A stretch of 64,000 nucleotides of DNA from positions 62,001 to 126,000 of the forward strand of contig NZ_JODY01000005.1 in the NCBI RefSeq assembly GCF_000718015.1. Reading direction: 5' to 3'. This document shows, one piece after another, positions 48,435 to 57,182 of the stretch; within the stretch, counting starts at the first letter, position 1; each line of letters starts with the position of its first letter. Below the pieces are notes generated by a model, which was not told the DNA's origin, searched no databases, and saw only the letters and a program-made list of their open reading frames with translations. Source of the DNA: Streptomyces catenulae (GTDB lineage Bacteria > Actinomycetota > Actinomycetes > Streptomycetales > Streptomycetaceae). The position numbers were made by a program, and so were the translations under genes.

Positions 48435-50375
48435 ATGCGCACCGCCCGCTCCGCCGTACAGGGCATACCGGCGCTCCTCGTCGCCGTCGTCCTGCTGCTC
48501 GTGGCCGTCCCCGGAGCCGTCGCCGCGCCGGGCACCGCGCCCGCCCCGGCTCCCGCCGCGGCGCCGGGCCACGCCCTCGCGGCTTCGTGGACCGGCCCGC
48601 TCAGCACCCGGGGCCGGTACATCGTCGACGCCGACGGCAACCGCTTCAAGCTCAGGTCCGGCAACTGGGCGGGCGCCCAGGGCACGTACACGGGCAGCGG
48701 CGACGCCGACGACGTGGCCAACCACCAGGCGCACCAGAAGTCGAACAACATCCCGCTCGGCCTGGACCGCGCCCCGCTCGCCCGGATCCTCGCCGACTTC
48801 CACCGCCTCGGCATCAACAGCGTCCGGCTGCCCTTCGCCAACGCCCTGGTGCACGACAGGACCCCGGTGCCGGACGCCGCGGTCGCCGCCAACCCGCAGC
48901 TCAAGGGGGAGACCCCGCTGGAGGTCTTCGACGCCGTCATCGCGGCGCTGACCGCCGACGGCTTCGCGGTGATCCTCAACAACCACACCACCGGCTACCG
49001 CTTCTGCTGCGGTCTGGACGGCAACGAGCGCTGGAACAGCGGACAGTCGACCGCGCAGTGGATCGACGACTGGGTGTTCATGGCCGAGCGCTACCGGGAC
49101 AACAAGCGCGTGGTCGGCGCCGACCTGCGCAACGAGGTACGCCGCGACACCTGGGACGACGCCAACTGGGGCATGGGCGACGACCACGACGAGTACACCG
49201 CCTTCGAACAGGCCGGCAACAGGATCCTGCAGACCGACCCCGACCTGCTGATCGTCATGGAGGGCATCAACTGGCAGGGCATCCCCGCCAACGGCCTCCC
49301 GCACCAGCGCCCGGACCTCAAGCCGGTCCGCACCCTCTCCCACACCCTCATCGACTCCGGCAAGCTCGTCTACTCGGTGCACTTCTACGGCTACACCGGC
49401 CCGGCCAACAGCGGTGCGGGCAGCGGCCCGGGCTCCACCGACGACCCGCGCTACCAGGACTTCACCCCCGAGAAGCTCGCCGAGGTCGTACGCGACGAGG
49501 GGCTGTTCGTCACCGAGGAGGGCACGCACTTCACCGCGCCGGTCTGGGTCAGCGAGTTCGGCGCCGGTGGCCGCGGCTCCACCGACGCGAAGGAGAAAGC
49601 CTGGTTCGCCAACTTCACCGACATCCTGGTGAAGAACGACACCGACTTCGCCCAGTGGCCGCTGGTGGGCTGGAGCGACGACCAGGGCACCCCCAACGAC
49701 AACTGGGCGCTCCTCTCGTACGACGCCGCCGGTCGGCGGACCGGTGTCGAGGACGGCGGCGACTGGCGGGCCACCGACTGGAACAAGCTGGTCAACGCCC
49801 CGTCCAGGAGCGGCCCCGTCGCCCCCGTCGACCACTGGAACATCGTCTACCTCGACCACGGCGACTGGAACCTCTCCCGCACCATGCTCGCCGGGGCCGA
49901 CTGGAGCCCGGGCAACGCCAAGGGCAACTGCCCCGACACCGAGCGGCTGATCGGACTCGGCCACGGCCACGGCCGCGGTCTGTGCACCGACGCCGCCGAA
50001 CCGCGCAAGGCGGCGGGCGACTGGCAGCGGGTCGACGACGAGCGCTACGTACAGCAGGGCGACTGGGCCGTCGGCTACGACAAGCGCCAGTGCCCGGTCG
50101 ACAGCTTCGCCGTCGGCTACAGCATGAAGGGCCCCGCCATCGTCTCCCTGCTCTGCGCCCCCGCCGCCGCCCCGCTGCCCACCGCGGGCCGCAGCGTCTG
50201 GTTCGACCGCGGCGACAACCGCCCCGCCACCGGCGGCGCCCGGGGCAGCGACTGGTCCGAGAAGGACTACAAGGGCCAGTGCGCCGACACCGAGTACGTC
50301 GCCGGGGTCGCCATGACCTGGAAGTCCGCCCAGCAGGGCCGCCCCGCCGCGCTGCTCTGCCGCGCCCTCACCTGA
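48435..50375 (+). CDS. Secreted GH5-type glycosidase with a Cys-repeat C-terminal module
   Basis: 646 residues from ATG 48435, GGAGGG upstream. Signal peptide about 1-31 (ALLVAVVLLLVAVPGAVAAP). GH5 core: RLPFANALVHD, acid/base Glu234 in ADLRNEVRRD, nucleophile Glu374 in VWVSEFGAGG. After about residue 450 come three related units, each with Cys near the middle and end (KGNCPDTERLIG to RGLCTD; KRQCPVDSFAVG to LLCAP; KGQCADTEYVAG to LLCRA), probably a disulfide-bonded binding module. Extracellular glucan or mannan hydrolase; exact substrate not predictable. Confidence 0.87.
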   Translation: MRTARSAVQGIPALLVAVVLLLVAVPGAVAAPGTAPAPAPAAAPGHALAASWTGPLSTRGRYIVDADGNRFKLRSGNWAGAQGTYTGSGDADDVANHQAHQKSNNIPLGLDRAPLARILADFHRLGINSVRLPFANALVHDRTPVPDAAVAANPQLKGETPLEVFDAVIAALTADGFAVILNNHTTGYRFCCGLDGNERWNSGQSTAQWIDDWVFMAERYRDNKRVVGADLRNEVRRDTWDDANWGMGDDHDEYTAFEQAGNRILQTDPDLLIVMEGINWQGIPANGLPHQRPDLKPVRTLSHTLIDSGKLVYSVHFYGYTGPANSGAGSGPGSTDDPRYQDFTPEKLAEVVRDEGLFVTEEGTHFTAPVWVSEFGAGGRGSTDAKEKAWFANFTDILVKNDTDFAQWPLVGWSDDQGTPNDNWALLSYDAAGRRTGVEDGGDWRATDWNKLVNAPSRSGPVAPVDHWNIVYLDHGDWNLSRTMLAGADWSPGNAKGNCPDTERLIGLGHGHGRGLCTDAAEPRKAAGDWQRVDDERYVQQGDWAVGYDKRQCPVDSFAVGYSMKGPAIVSLLCAPAAAPLPTAGRSVWFDRGDNRPATGGARGSDWSEKDYKGQCADTEYVAGVAMTWKSAQQGRPAALLCRALT

Positions 50376-50407
50376 ACCGGCTCGGCGCGCGGTGGGCCCG
50401 GCCACGT

Positions 50408-51586
50408 TCACCGGCGGGCGGCCAGCACCGCCGCGAGGCCGTCCCGCAGATCCTGGACGAAGTACCCGGGCACCTCCAGCGACGGGAAATGCCCCCCGGC
50501 CTCCGGCGCGTTCCAGCGGACGATCCGCCGGTACCGCTCCTGTGACCAGGGGCGCGGGTACTTCTCGATGTCGCGGGGGTAGATCGTGATCGCCGACGGG
50601 ACATCGACCCGGAGCGCGGGGTCCAGCGCATTGTGGCTCTCGTGGTAGATACGGGCCGCCGAGGCGCCTGTCCGCGTCAGCCAGTACAGGGTGACGTTGT
50701 CGAGGACACGGCCCCGGGACACCGTCTCGAACGGGCTGTCCTCGGTGTCCGACCACTCGGCGAACTTGTCGAGAATCCAGGCGAGCAGCCCGACCGGTGA
50801 GTCGACGAGCGCGTAGCCGATGGTCTGCGGCCGGGTCGCCTGCTGCTTCGCGTACGCCGCGCGGTGGCGCCAGAAATCGCGGGTCTCCTCGGCCCATCGG
50901 CGCTCGACCGCCGTCAGCCCGTCCGTCGTGGCCCCGGGCAGCCCCTCCGCGAACGTCGTGTGGATACCGAGAACGTGCTCCGGGAACCGGCCGCCGAGCA
51001 CCGTGGTGATGTTGCCGCCCCAGTCGCCGCCGTGGGCGAGGAAGGCGCCGTAGCCGAGCCGTGCCATCAGTTCCACCCAGGCAGCCGCGATCTTCTCCGT
51101 CCCCCACCCGGTGGTGGCCGGTCGCTCGCTGTACCCGAAGCCCGGCAGCGACGGGACCACGACATGGAACGCCGGGGCGTCCGCACGCGCCGGGTCCGCC
51201 AACTCGTCCACCACGTCGACGAACTCGGCGACGCTGCCCGGCCAGCCGTGCGTGAGGATCAGCGGCGTGGCATCCGCGCGCGCGGAGCGGCGGTGCAGGA
51301 AGTGGATTCCCAGACCGTCGATCGTCGTACGGAACTGACCGATCCGGTCGAGGCGCGCTTCGAACGCCCGCCAGTCGTAGCCGGTGCGCCAGTGCTCCAC
51401 GACCTCGACGAGATCGGCGAGCGGCACGCCCTGCGCCCAGCGGCGGCGTCCGCGCGCGGCGGGGTGGACGGTCTCGGCCTCCGGCAGCCGCGCCGCGGCC
51501 AGCCGTGCGCGCAGATCGTCGAGATCGGCTTCGGTGGCGCGGGTTTCCCAGGCGTACACATCGCTGGGCACGGGATCGCTCGGCAC
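50408..51586 (-). CDS. Epoxide hydrolase (EHN family)
   Basis: 392 residues. Typical N-terminal EHN lid domain (VEHWRTGYDWRAFEARLDRI), oxyanion loop ILTHGWPGSVAEF, nucleophile Asp188 in LAHGGDWGGN and lid Tyr pattern, His in NAPEAGGHFPSLE. Opens epoxides to diols. Divergent from the CGNR regulator, and the shared gap carries two copies of a 20-bp operator-like element, so it is probably the regulator's target. Convergent with the GH5 gene, 32-bp gap. Confidence 0.91.
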   Translation of the reverse strand: MPSDPVPSDVYAWETRATEADLDDLRARLAAARLPEAETVHPAARGRRRWAQGVPLADLVEVVEHWRTGYDWRAFEARLDRIGQFRTTIDGLGIHFLHRRSARADATPLILTHGWPGSVAEFVDVVDELADPARADAPAFHVVVPSLPGFGYSERPATTGWGTEKIAAAWVELMARLGYGAFLAHGGDWGGNITTVLGGRFPEHVLGIHTTFAEGLPGATTDGLTAVERRWAEETRDFWRHRAAYAKQQATRPQTIGYALVDSPVGLLAWILDKFAEWSDTEDSPFETVSRGRVLDNVTLYWLTRTGASAARIYHESHNALDPALRVDVPSAITIYPRDIEKYPRPWSQERYRRIVRWNAPEAGGHFPSLEVPGYFVQDLRDGLAAVLAARR

Positions 51587-51627
51587 GGGGCCTCCTGGTC
51601 GTCGCGGAGCCGGCTCGGTCTCGGGTG

Positions 51628-51693
51628 AACCGGCTAAGACGGTTCCAGCCTGCCCCGGTGGGCGCCGCCGCGCAACCGGCTAAGGTGGTTCCA
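51628..51693. promoter_or_regulatory. Two copies of a 20-bp operator-like element
   Basis: AACCGGCTAAGACGGTTCCA (51628-51647) and AACCGGCTAAGGTGGTTCCA (51674-51693), 46 bp apart, identical at 18 of 20 positions. Each contains AACC-N9-GGTT. The second copy ends at the ATG of the CGNR gene. Confidence 0.8.
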
Positions 51694-52268
51694 TGGATGC
51701 GCGGTTCCCCGAATTCCGGCTCGGCAAGGTGCTGGCGACCAGCTTCACGGCGACGCTGACGGAGCGGTGCGGCGATCCCGTCGAACGGATCCCCGTGCCG
51801 CAACGGCTCATCGACTGGCTGGCCGTGAACGACCTCGTGGTCGAGTCCTGCACCGCCGCCCAACTCGACCTCGCCCGGGAACTGCGGGAATCCTTGCACG
51901 CCGCCCTGACCGCCGCCGCGCTCCGGGAACCCCTTCCGGCGTCCGCCGTCCACGTCATCAACGACCGCAGCGTGCACGGCCGTGCCGCGGCCGTGCTGAC
52001 CCCCGAGAACACCCGGCACTGGCGACTCCGCCCGGCCTCCGGCGTGGTGGACGCCCTGGGCGTGATCGCCGCCGACGCGATCGGCATCCTCGCGGGCGAA
52101 CGGGACGGACGGTTGGCCCTCTGCGCCTCGCCGACCTGCCGGGCCGCCTTCTTCGACACCAGCCGGAGCCGCACCCGCAGATGGTGCGAGATGAACACCT
52201 GCGGAAACCGCGAGAAGAAAGCCCGCTTCCACGCCAACCAGCGCAAGAACCCGGGCGCGGTGCCGTAG
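51693..52268 (+). CDS. CGNR zinc-finger/ABATE-domain regulator
   Basis: 191 residues. N-terminal ABATE-type ligand domain (LATSFTATLTERCGDPVERI, then a helical region) and C-terminal CGNR zinc finger: LCASPTCRAAFFDTSRSRTR, WCEMNTCGNREKKARFH with four Cys. Such proteins are putative transcriptional regulators, often divergent from a detoxification gene. Here the partner is the epoxide hydrolase; the doubled site at 51628-51693 overlaps this gene's own start, which suggests autorepression. Confidence 0.92.
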   Translation: MDARFPEFRLGKVLATSFTATLTERCGDPVERIPVPQRLIDWLAVNDLVVESCTAAQLDLARELRESLHAALTAAALREPLPASAVHVINDRSVHGRAAAVLTPENTRHWRLRPASGVVDALGVIAADAIGILAGERDGRLALCASPTCRAAFFDTSRSRTRRWCEMNTCGNREKKARFHANQRKNPGAVP

Positions 52269-52445
52269 GTGTCGTACGCGGTACGCAATTACGGAAAGTG
52301 CCTGGGGGGAGGGCGAGCGACGGGCCCCGGGCTCCCAACCCCTAGGCGCACCTCGGCACTCGGGCATCGCCTCATAAGGGCGGCGTCTCGCCCAGGGGCG
52401 GGGGAGGGGTGCGGCCCACGCGTCCCGACCGGAAGACTGGCCGCT

Positions 52446-53153
52446 ATGCCGCACACCCCGAATCCGCCGGACGACCTGAACGCGCCGAGCCGCACGACCG
52501 CGGGCCCGTCCGTGATCCACCCCGTCCCGTACCACTCCCAATGGGCCTCGGCCGCGTTGGTGCCCGCCATCATCGGGCGCGAGATCTCGGCCGCCGAGGA
52601 CCCGCTGTGGCGCGCGTACGGCGCCGACAGCCCGGAGACGTACGCCTGGTGGTCCTGGCGGCTCTGCGGCATCGCCTGTCTGCGGATGGCGCTCGACCAC
52701 TGGCGCGACGGGGCCGAGGACGGCGGGGCACCCACCGCGATGGCGCTGGCCGCCGAGTGCCTGGCCGCCGGTGCCTACGTCGAGCGGGACGACGGCGGTC
52801 TCGACGGCCTGATCCACGCCCCGTTCGCCGACTACGTCCGCACCCGCTGGAGACTCCCCGCCGAGGCCCACCCCGACCTGCCCGCCGACGACCTCCCCGG
52901 GCATCTGGCGGCGGGACGCCTGGTGATGCTCTCCGTCCACCCCACCATCCGCACCCTCGCCCCCGAACCGCCGCAAAAGGGCGGCCACCTGGTCCTCGCC
53001 GTCGGCACCACCCCGAACCACCTGCTGATCCACAACCCCTCCGGATTCCCCGACCACTCCCAACGGTTCCACCGGATCCCATGGCCCGACCTGGACCGCT
53101 TCTACGCCGGGCGCGGAGTTGTGCTCGGGCCGCGGGGGGAGGCCGGGGCCTAG
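52446..53153 (+). CDS. C39-like cysteine peptidase-fold protein
   Basis: 235 residues from ATG 52446. Papain-like triad positions: Cys74 in WWSWRLCGIACLRMAL, His181 in QKGGHLVLAVG and Asn197 in LLIHNPSGF. C39-like domains cleave leader peptides or act as stand-alone peptidases; no signal peptide or ABC module is present, so it should be cytosolic. Lies alone between a 177-bp and a 324-bp gap, upstream of the ACP2 pair. I see no precursor peptide next to it. Confidence 0.82.
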   Translation: MPHTPNPPDDLNAPSRTTAGPSVIHPVPYHSQWASAALVPAIIGREISAAEDPLWRAYGADSPETYAWWSWRLCGIACLRMALDHWRDGAEDGGAPTAMALAAECLAAGAYVERDDGGLDGLIHAPFADYVRTRWRLPAEAHPDLPADDLPGHLAAGRLVMLSVHPTIRTLAPEPPQKGGHLVLAVGTTPNHLLIHNPSGFPDHSQRFHRIPWPDLDRFYAGRGVVLGPRGEAGA

Positions 53154-53477
53154 CCCTTCCCTCCGTCCTCAAACGGCGCACCGTTGCGTAATCCGCGCCC
53201 CGGGGGCGAACGGTGGCACGTGGGGGCCGGTCGTCGTACGGCGCGATCCCGTGGTGCGTCGCGCCCCGTTGCGCGCATCTCGCGCCCCCGCTTTCCCGGT
53301 GACGAAGGGGCAGATATCTGTGCAATGCTTCCGGGGCAGGTGGCCGACCGCGAGGGTGGAATTCCGGTGGAGCCGTCTTTTTCCTTCCGCTCCTTTTCCG
53401 TTTCCTTCTCGCTTCGATGCCGCCTCCGTGCTGTACGCGTGCCGGAATCCCGGACCCTCACCCCGAATGGAGATGTC
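53154..53477 (+). promoter_or_regulatory. Intergenic leader upstream of ACP2 with a pyrimidine tract
   Basis: 324 bp without a convincing gene, although one frame stays open into ACP2. A pyrimidine-rich run covers about 53374-53416 (CTTTTTCCTTCC, CCTTTTCCGTTTCCTTC), 62-104 nt upstream of the ACP2 start. The ACP1 leader has a similar CCTTTTCC-rich tract. Function unknown. Confidence 0.4.
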
Positions 53478-53741
53478 GTGACGCTTGAGGAATTCGAGCA
53501 GATTCTGACGAGTGTGGTCCACGGCGACAAGGCAGGCCCCGAAAAAGCGATCAGGCTTCCCGAGGAGGCGCTCGACCGGCATTTCGAAGAACTCGATGTG
53601 GATTCGCTGGCCAGGGCCGAGATGGTGACGGTGATCAGCGACACCTACCGGATCGAGATCGGCGACGACGAGGCCGGTGAGCTGACCACCCCGCGCTCGG
53701 TGCTGGAATTCCTGGCCGCGGCCGAGCGCGGCACCTCGTGA
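53478..53741 (+). CDS. Acyl carrier protein (ACP2)
   Basis: 87 residues from GTG 53478, preceded by GGAGA. Phosphopantetheine site HFEELDVDSLARAEM (Ser43), with acidic helices I and III. It overlaps the KASIII-3 start by 4 bp, so the two are translationally coupled. Sequence differs clearly from ACP1, so this is a distinct carrier. A longer in-frame reading upstream is low-complexity Arg/Phe/Ser and is not believed. Confidence 0.88.
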   Translation: MTLEEFEQILTSVVHGDKAGPEKAIRLPEEALDRHFEELDVDSLARAEMVTVISDTYRIEIGDDEAGELTTPRSVLEFLAAAERGTS

Positions 53742-54721
53742 GCGTCGACGCCGTACGCCCGTGCCGCATGGTGTCCACGGGCTCCTACCGTCCGGCGTCG
53801 GTCGACGCCGGGCAGGTGGCGGAGCGGTTGGGCGTGACAAGGGAATGGGTGCTGTCCCGGACGGGCGTGGAGTCCCGGTGCGTGGCGGGCCCGGACGAGT
53901 CCGTGATGTCGATGGCCACCCTCGCGGCGCGGGAGGCGCTGGCGGCGGCGGAGTTACCGGCCGACGCGGTCGATGTCGTCCTGGTGGCCACCTCGTCCAA
54001 CCTCCAACTCTGCCCGGCCGTCGCCCCGCAGGTGGCCGCGGCCCTCGGGCTGCAGGTGGCCGCGTTCGACCTGAGCGTCGCTTGTGCGGGGTTCTGCTAC
54101 GCCCTGCACGTGGCGCGTTCGCTGATCGGCGCCGGGGGCTGCGACACCGTTCTGGTGATCGGCGCGGACCGGATGCTGGACATGATCGACCCCGACGACC
54201 CGGTCACCGCCCCGCTGTTCGCCGACGGCGCGGGCGCGGTGGTCCTGCGTGCCACGGAGGGTGAGTCGGGGGTGGGCCCGGTGGTCTGGGGGTCGTGCGG
54301 GCAGCGGTCGGCGGCGCTGGAAGTGCGCCCGCATCCGCTGGAGTTGGAGATCGCCGCGCGGGTGCATCCGCGGCTCCACATGGACGGGCTGGCGGTCACC
54401 CGCTGGGCCTGCGCCACCGTGCCCGCCGCGGTGCGCGAGATCCTGGCGGCCGGCGGAATCGGCTGGGACGACGTGGCGGCGTTCATCCCGCACCAGGCCA
54501 ACTGGAAGATGATCCGCCGGGTGGTCCGGGCGCTGGATGTGCCCGACTCCGTCGTGGTCGCCGATGACGGCCGCTTCACCGGCAACACCAGCGCCGCATC
54601 GGTGCCGCTCGCCCTGGACCGCCTGGTGACCTCGGGCGGCATCCCCCGCGGCCGGTGGGCCGTACTGGTCGGCTACGGCGCCGGTCTGGCCTACGCCGGA
54701 CAGGCCGTACGGATCCCCTGA
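53738..54721 (+). CDS. 3-oxoacyl-ACP synthase III-like enzyme, KASIII-3, TTA-containing
   Basis: 327 residues from GTG 53738. Triad: Cys116 in DLSVACAGFCYAL, His252 in IPHQANWKMI, Asn283 in FTGNTSAASVPLAL. The FabH dimer motif is altered to LSRTGVESRCVA. Codon 73 is TTA (53954-53956), the only TTA outside the first fatty-acyl cluster that I found. With ACP2 it forms a minimal two-gene module lacking a reductase; it might supply or accept an unusual acyl group for the adjacent FAD monooxygenase or another locus. Confidence 0.9.
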   Translation: MSVDAVRPCRMVSTGSYRPASVDAGQVAERLGVTREWVLSRTGVESRCVAGPDESVMSMATLAAREALAAAELPADAVDVVLVATSSNLQLCPAVAPQVAAALGLQVAAFDLSVACAGFCYALHVARSLIGAGGCDTVLVIGADRMLDMIDPDDPVTAPLFADGAGAVVLRATEGESGVGPVVWGSCGQRSAALEVRPHPLELEIAARVHPRLHMDGLAVTRWACATVPAAVREILAAGGIGWDDVAAFIPHQANWKMIRRVVRALDVPDSVVVADDGRFTGNTSAASVPLALDRLVTSGGIPRGRWAVLVGYGAGLAYAGQAVRIP

Positions 54722-54736
54722 CCGCACCGGACGGCG

Positions 54737-54761
54737 CCGCCGCGCATCCGGCCCGCGGCGG
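54737..54761. terminator. Terminator between KASIII-3 and the TetR-like gene
   Basis: Eight-bp stem CCGCCGCG / CGCGGCGG with a 9-nt loop in the 49-bp convergent gap. Confidence 0.55.
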
Positions 54762-54770
54762 GACCCGGGA

Positions 54771-55559
54771 TCAGTCGGTCCGTGCGACCGCGCGCAGATA
54801 CGCCTCGGCGAACAGCTCGCAGCTCTCGTCCACGCCGGGGAGGACGGCGCCCAGCGTGGGTTCGAGGACGGGCCGCAGCAGGAGGTGGGTGACGATCGGC
54901 CCCAGCAGCAGCTGGACCAGGACCGGCAGCGGCAGCGGCCGGATCCGGCCCGCCTCCACATGCGGCAGCAGCAGCCGGGAGAGGCTGTCGAACAGCCGGG
55001 GCAGATAAGCCTGCATCGCCCGTGCGGCGGGCCCGTCCGGGCGGGCGAAGAGGTCCGCGAAGATCGCCGGGAGCACCCGCGGCTCGCGCCGGAACGTCGT
55101 GAGCACGGCCCGGTGCAGCTCCCGCACGGTGTCCTCCAGCCGCTCCGGCGGGTCCGCGGCCAGCGCCTCCAGGTCGGGCAGCGGGCCGTGGCGCTCGTAG
55201 ACGGCGCCGAGCAGACCGTCCCGGCCGTCGAAGACCGTGTGCAGGCTGGGGAGCGAGCACCCGGCCCGCTCCGCGACGGCGTCCAGGGTCACCGCGCCGA
55301 GGCCGCGTTCGGCGACGAGCTGCGCCGTCGCCTCGATCGCCCGCTCGCGCACCGGCCGCCGCCCGCCGGGATCGACACCGGCCCGCCGGACCGCCTCGTC
55401 CAGCGCCGCCCGGGAGCCGCCCAGCCGACGCAGCAAAGTGCTGCGGGAGACTCCGGCCTTCGCCGCGATCGCCGTCAGCGGGACATCCGCGACGTCCCGG
55501 TCCCGGTCCCGCGCCGCCGCCAGGGCCACCGCCACCAGATCCGCCAGCTGTTCCCGCAT
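54771..55559 (-). CDS. TetR-type regulator with two helix-turn-helix domains
   Basis: 262 residues from ATG 55559, chosen for AGGAG seven bases upstream; the frame is open further to GTG 55643. Two TetR-like HTH units are visible. The first is PLTAIAAKAGVSRSTLLRRL (about 25-45). The second is TLDAVAERAGCSLPSLHTVF (about 90-110), each followed by the usual helix. A single C-terminal ligand domain follows (LPAIFADLFARPDGPAARAM). Most TetR proteins have only one HTH. Divergent from the FAD monooxygenase gene, with a promoter-like region between. Confidence 0.85.
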   Translation of the reverse strand: MREQLADLVAVALAAARDRDRDVADVPLTAIAAKAGVSRSTLLRRLGGSRAALDEAVRRAGVDPGGRRPVRERAIEATAQLVAERGLGAVTLDAVAERAGCSLPSLHTVFDGRDGLLGAVYERHGPLPDLEALAADPPERLEDTVRELHRAVLTTFRREPRVLPAIFADLFARPDGPAARAMQAYLPRLFDSLSRLLLPHVEAGRIRPLPLPVLVQLLLGPIVTHLLLRPVLEPTLGAVLPGVDESCELFAEAYLRAVARTD

Positions 55560-55621
55560 GTCCCGCTCCTGGATGGTCCGTTCCCGCCCGCCTCGTGCCC
55601 GCATATGGAACATCGTACTAC

Positions 55622-55685
55622 TTGACATCTGAGACCGTTCCACAGACTCTGTTCACAAGGGTTTCATTCGGAGTGATCGGAATGA
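55622..55685 (+). promoter_or_regulatory. Promoter/operator region of the FAD monooxygenase gene
   Basis: An exact -35 hexamer TTGACA (55622-55627); no good -10 is seen at the expected place. ACAGA-c-TCTGT (55642-55652) is a perfect palindrome. TCATTC-N10-GAATGA (55664-55685) is a perfect 6-bp inverted repeat ending 12 bp before ATG 55698. Likely sites for the divergent TetR-like protein. Confidence 0.5.
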
Positions 55686-55697
55686 GGGGAGAGGGCC

Positions 55698-56939
55698 ATG
55701 AGCGTCGTCGTCTCCGGAGGCGGACCGGCCGGAATGATGCTTGGCCTGCTGCTGGCACGGGCCGGAATCGAGGTGACCGTGCTGGAGAAGCACAGCGATT
55801 TCCTGCGCGACTTCCGTGGCGACACGGTCCACGCCTCCACCGTGCGGCTCATGGACGAACTGGGCCTGGGCCGGAAGCTCGCCGCCCTGCCGCAGAGCAG
55901 GCTGGGCAACATGGAGGTGCCCGCGGCGGACGGCAGCGAGGTACGGCTGACCGATTTCGAGGGCCTGCGCGCGCCGTACAACTACATCGCGATGATCCCG
56001 CAGTGGGATCTGCTCAACCTCCTGGCCGAGGAGGCCCGGCAGGAGCCGACGTTCACCCTGTGGATGGACACGGCGGCGACCGGACTGATCCGGGAGGGCG
56101 GCAAGGTCGTCGGCGTCCGCTTCCGCACCCGGGACGGCGAGGAGGGCGAGATCCGCGCCGACCTCACCGTCGCCGCCGACGGCCGCAGCTCCGCGCTGCG
56201 CCGGGAAGCCGGGCTGGAGCCGCAGGAGTTCCCGGTCCCGTTCGACACCTGGTGGCTCCGGCTGCCCCGGCACGCCGAGGAGCGGTCCCAGGAGCCCCGG
56301 CTGATCCCCGCGTTCCGGGCCGGTGAGTTCGCCCTGAGCCTGACCAGGAACGACTACTTCCAGATCGCCTACTTCACGGCGAAGGGATCCGACGCCCGGC
56401 TGCGCGGCGAGGGCGTCGAACGCTTCCGGACGCGGATCGCCGGGCTGATGCCGCAGTACGCGGACCGCGTCGACCGGCTGGCGAGCATGGACGACGTCCA
56501 TCTGCTCGACGTCCGGCTCAACCGGCTCCCGCGCTGGTACACCGACGGCCTGCTCTTCATCGGCGACGCCGCCCATGCGATGTCCCCGGCCGGGGGAGTG
56601 GGCATCAACCTCGCCATCCAGGACGCGGTCGCGGCGGCCACCCTCCTCGCCGGACCGCTGCGTACGGGCCGGTTGACCACCGCCGACCTGGCGAAGGTCC
56701 AGCGGCGGCGGTGGCGCCCCACGGTGATCATGCAGCGCGTCCAGCAGATGCTGCACAACGGCTTCTTCGCCCCGGTCCTCACCGGCCGCCGGATCGGCCC
56801 GCCCACCTCGATGGTCCTGGCCGCCCGGCACCTCCCCGGATTCCGCCAACTCCCCTCCCGCCTGGTCGCCTGGGGCCCACGACCGGAGCACGCCCCCGCC
56901 TTCGCCCGCCGCGCCCCGAAGGCACCGGCAGGGGCGTAG
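55698..56939 (+). CDS. FAD-dependent monooxygenase (PHBH-like fold)
   Basis: 413 residues. GGGPAGMMLGLLLARAGIEV, RGDTVHASTVRLMDELGLG, DG motif VAADGRSSALRR and GD motif LLFIGDAAHAMSPAGGVGIN. It belongs to the class A group that includes many decorating and resistance monooxygenases. The C-terminus is Arg/Pro-rich without a thioredoxin domain. Controlled in all likelihood by the divergent double-HTH TetR. Substrate unknown; the adjacent exporter suggests processing and export of a small molecule or detoxification. Confidence 0.88.
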   Translation: MSVVVSGGGPAGMMLGLLLARAGIEVTVLEKHSDFLRDFRGDTVHASTVRLMDELGLGRKLAALPQSRLGNMEVPAADGSEVRLTDFEGLRAPYNYIAMIPQWDLLNLLAEEARQEPTFTLWMDTAATGLIREGGKVVGVRFRTRDGEEGEIRADLTVAADGRSSALRREAGLEPQEFPVPFDTWWLRLPRHAEERSQEPRLIPAFRAGEFALSLTRNDYFQIAYFTAKGSDARLRGEGVERFRTRIAGLMPQYADRVDRLASMDDVHLLDVRLNRLPRWYTDGLLFIGDAAHAMSPAGGVGINLAIQDAVAAATLLAGPLRTGRLTTADLAKVQRRRWRPTVIMQRVQQMLHNGFFAPVLTGRRIGPPTSMVLAARHLPGFRQLPSRLVAWGPRPEHAPAFARRAPKAPAGA

Positions 56940-57182
56940 CCCGGCGGCCTCGCCGCGTCGCCGGGGAGGACCGTCCGGCGGGTGCGCCCGGACCCGACCA
57001 GGTCCGGGCGCACCCGTACGACGTGGGGCGGGGCCCGCGCGGTGGAACTTTCCGGCGCCGCCCGGGCCCGCGGTGTCGGATTCGGCCGCCGGGGCCGCCG
57101 TGGCTCGTGGGGCGGGCCGGTCCGACCGCAGAGTCATCGGGTCGACGAGCGGGATCCGCCCGCTGTCGTGAAGGAGCCCGGA

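Noticed and set aside
47124..53072. Very long minus-strand open frame (nearly 2000 codons) across several plus-strand genes
   Set aside because: It runs antisense to well-recognised genes (MBL hydrolase, GH5) and in a wrong frame over the epoxide hydrolase, and its translation is low-complexity Gly/Arg/Val. This is the usual by-product of high GC codon bias.
52446..53153. Leader peptidase of a RiPP cluster
   Set aside because: The C39-like fold is present, but no precursor peptide, ABC exporter module or modification enzyme lies nearby.
53478..54721. Type II (aromatic) polyketide minimal cluster
   Set aside because: There is an ACP and a KASIII, but no ketosynthase alpha/beta pair, cyclase or aromatase in the window.
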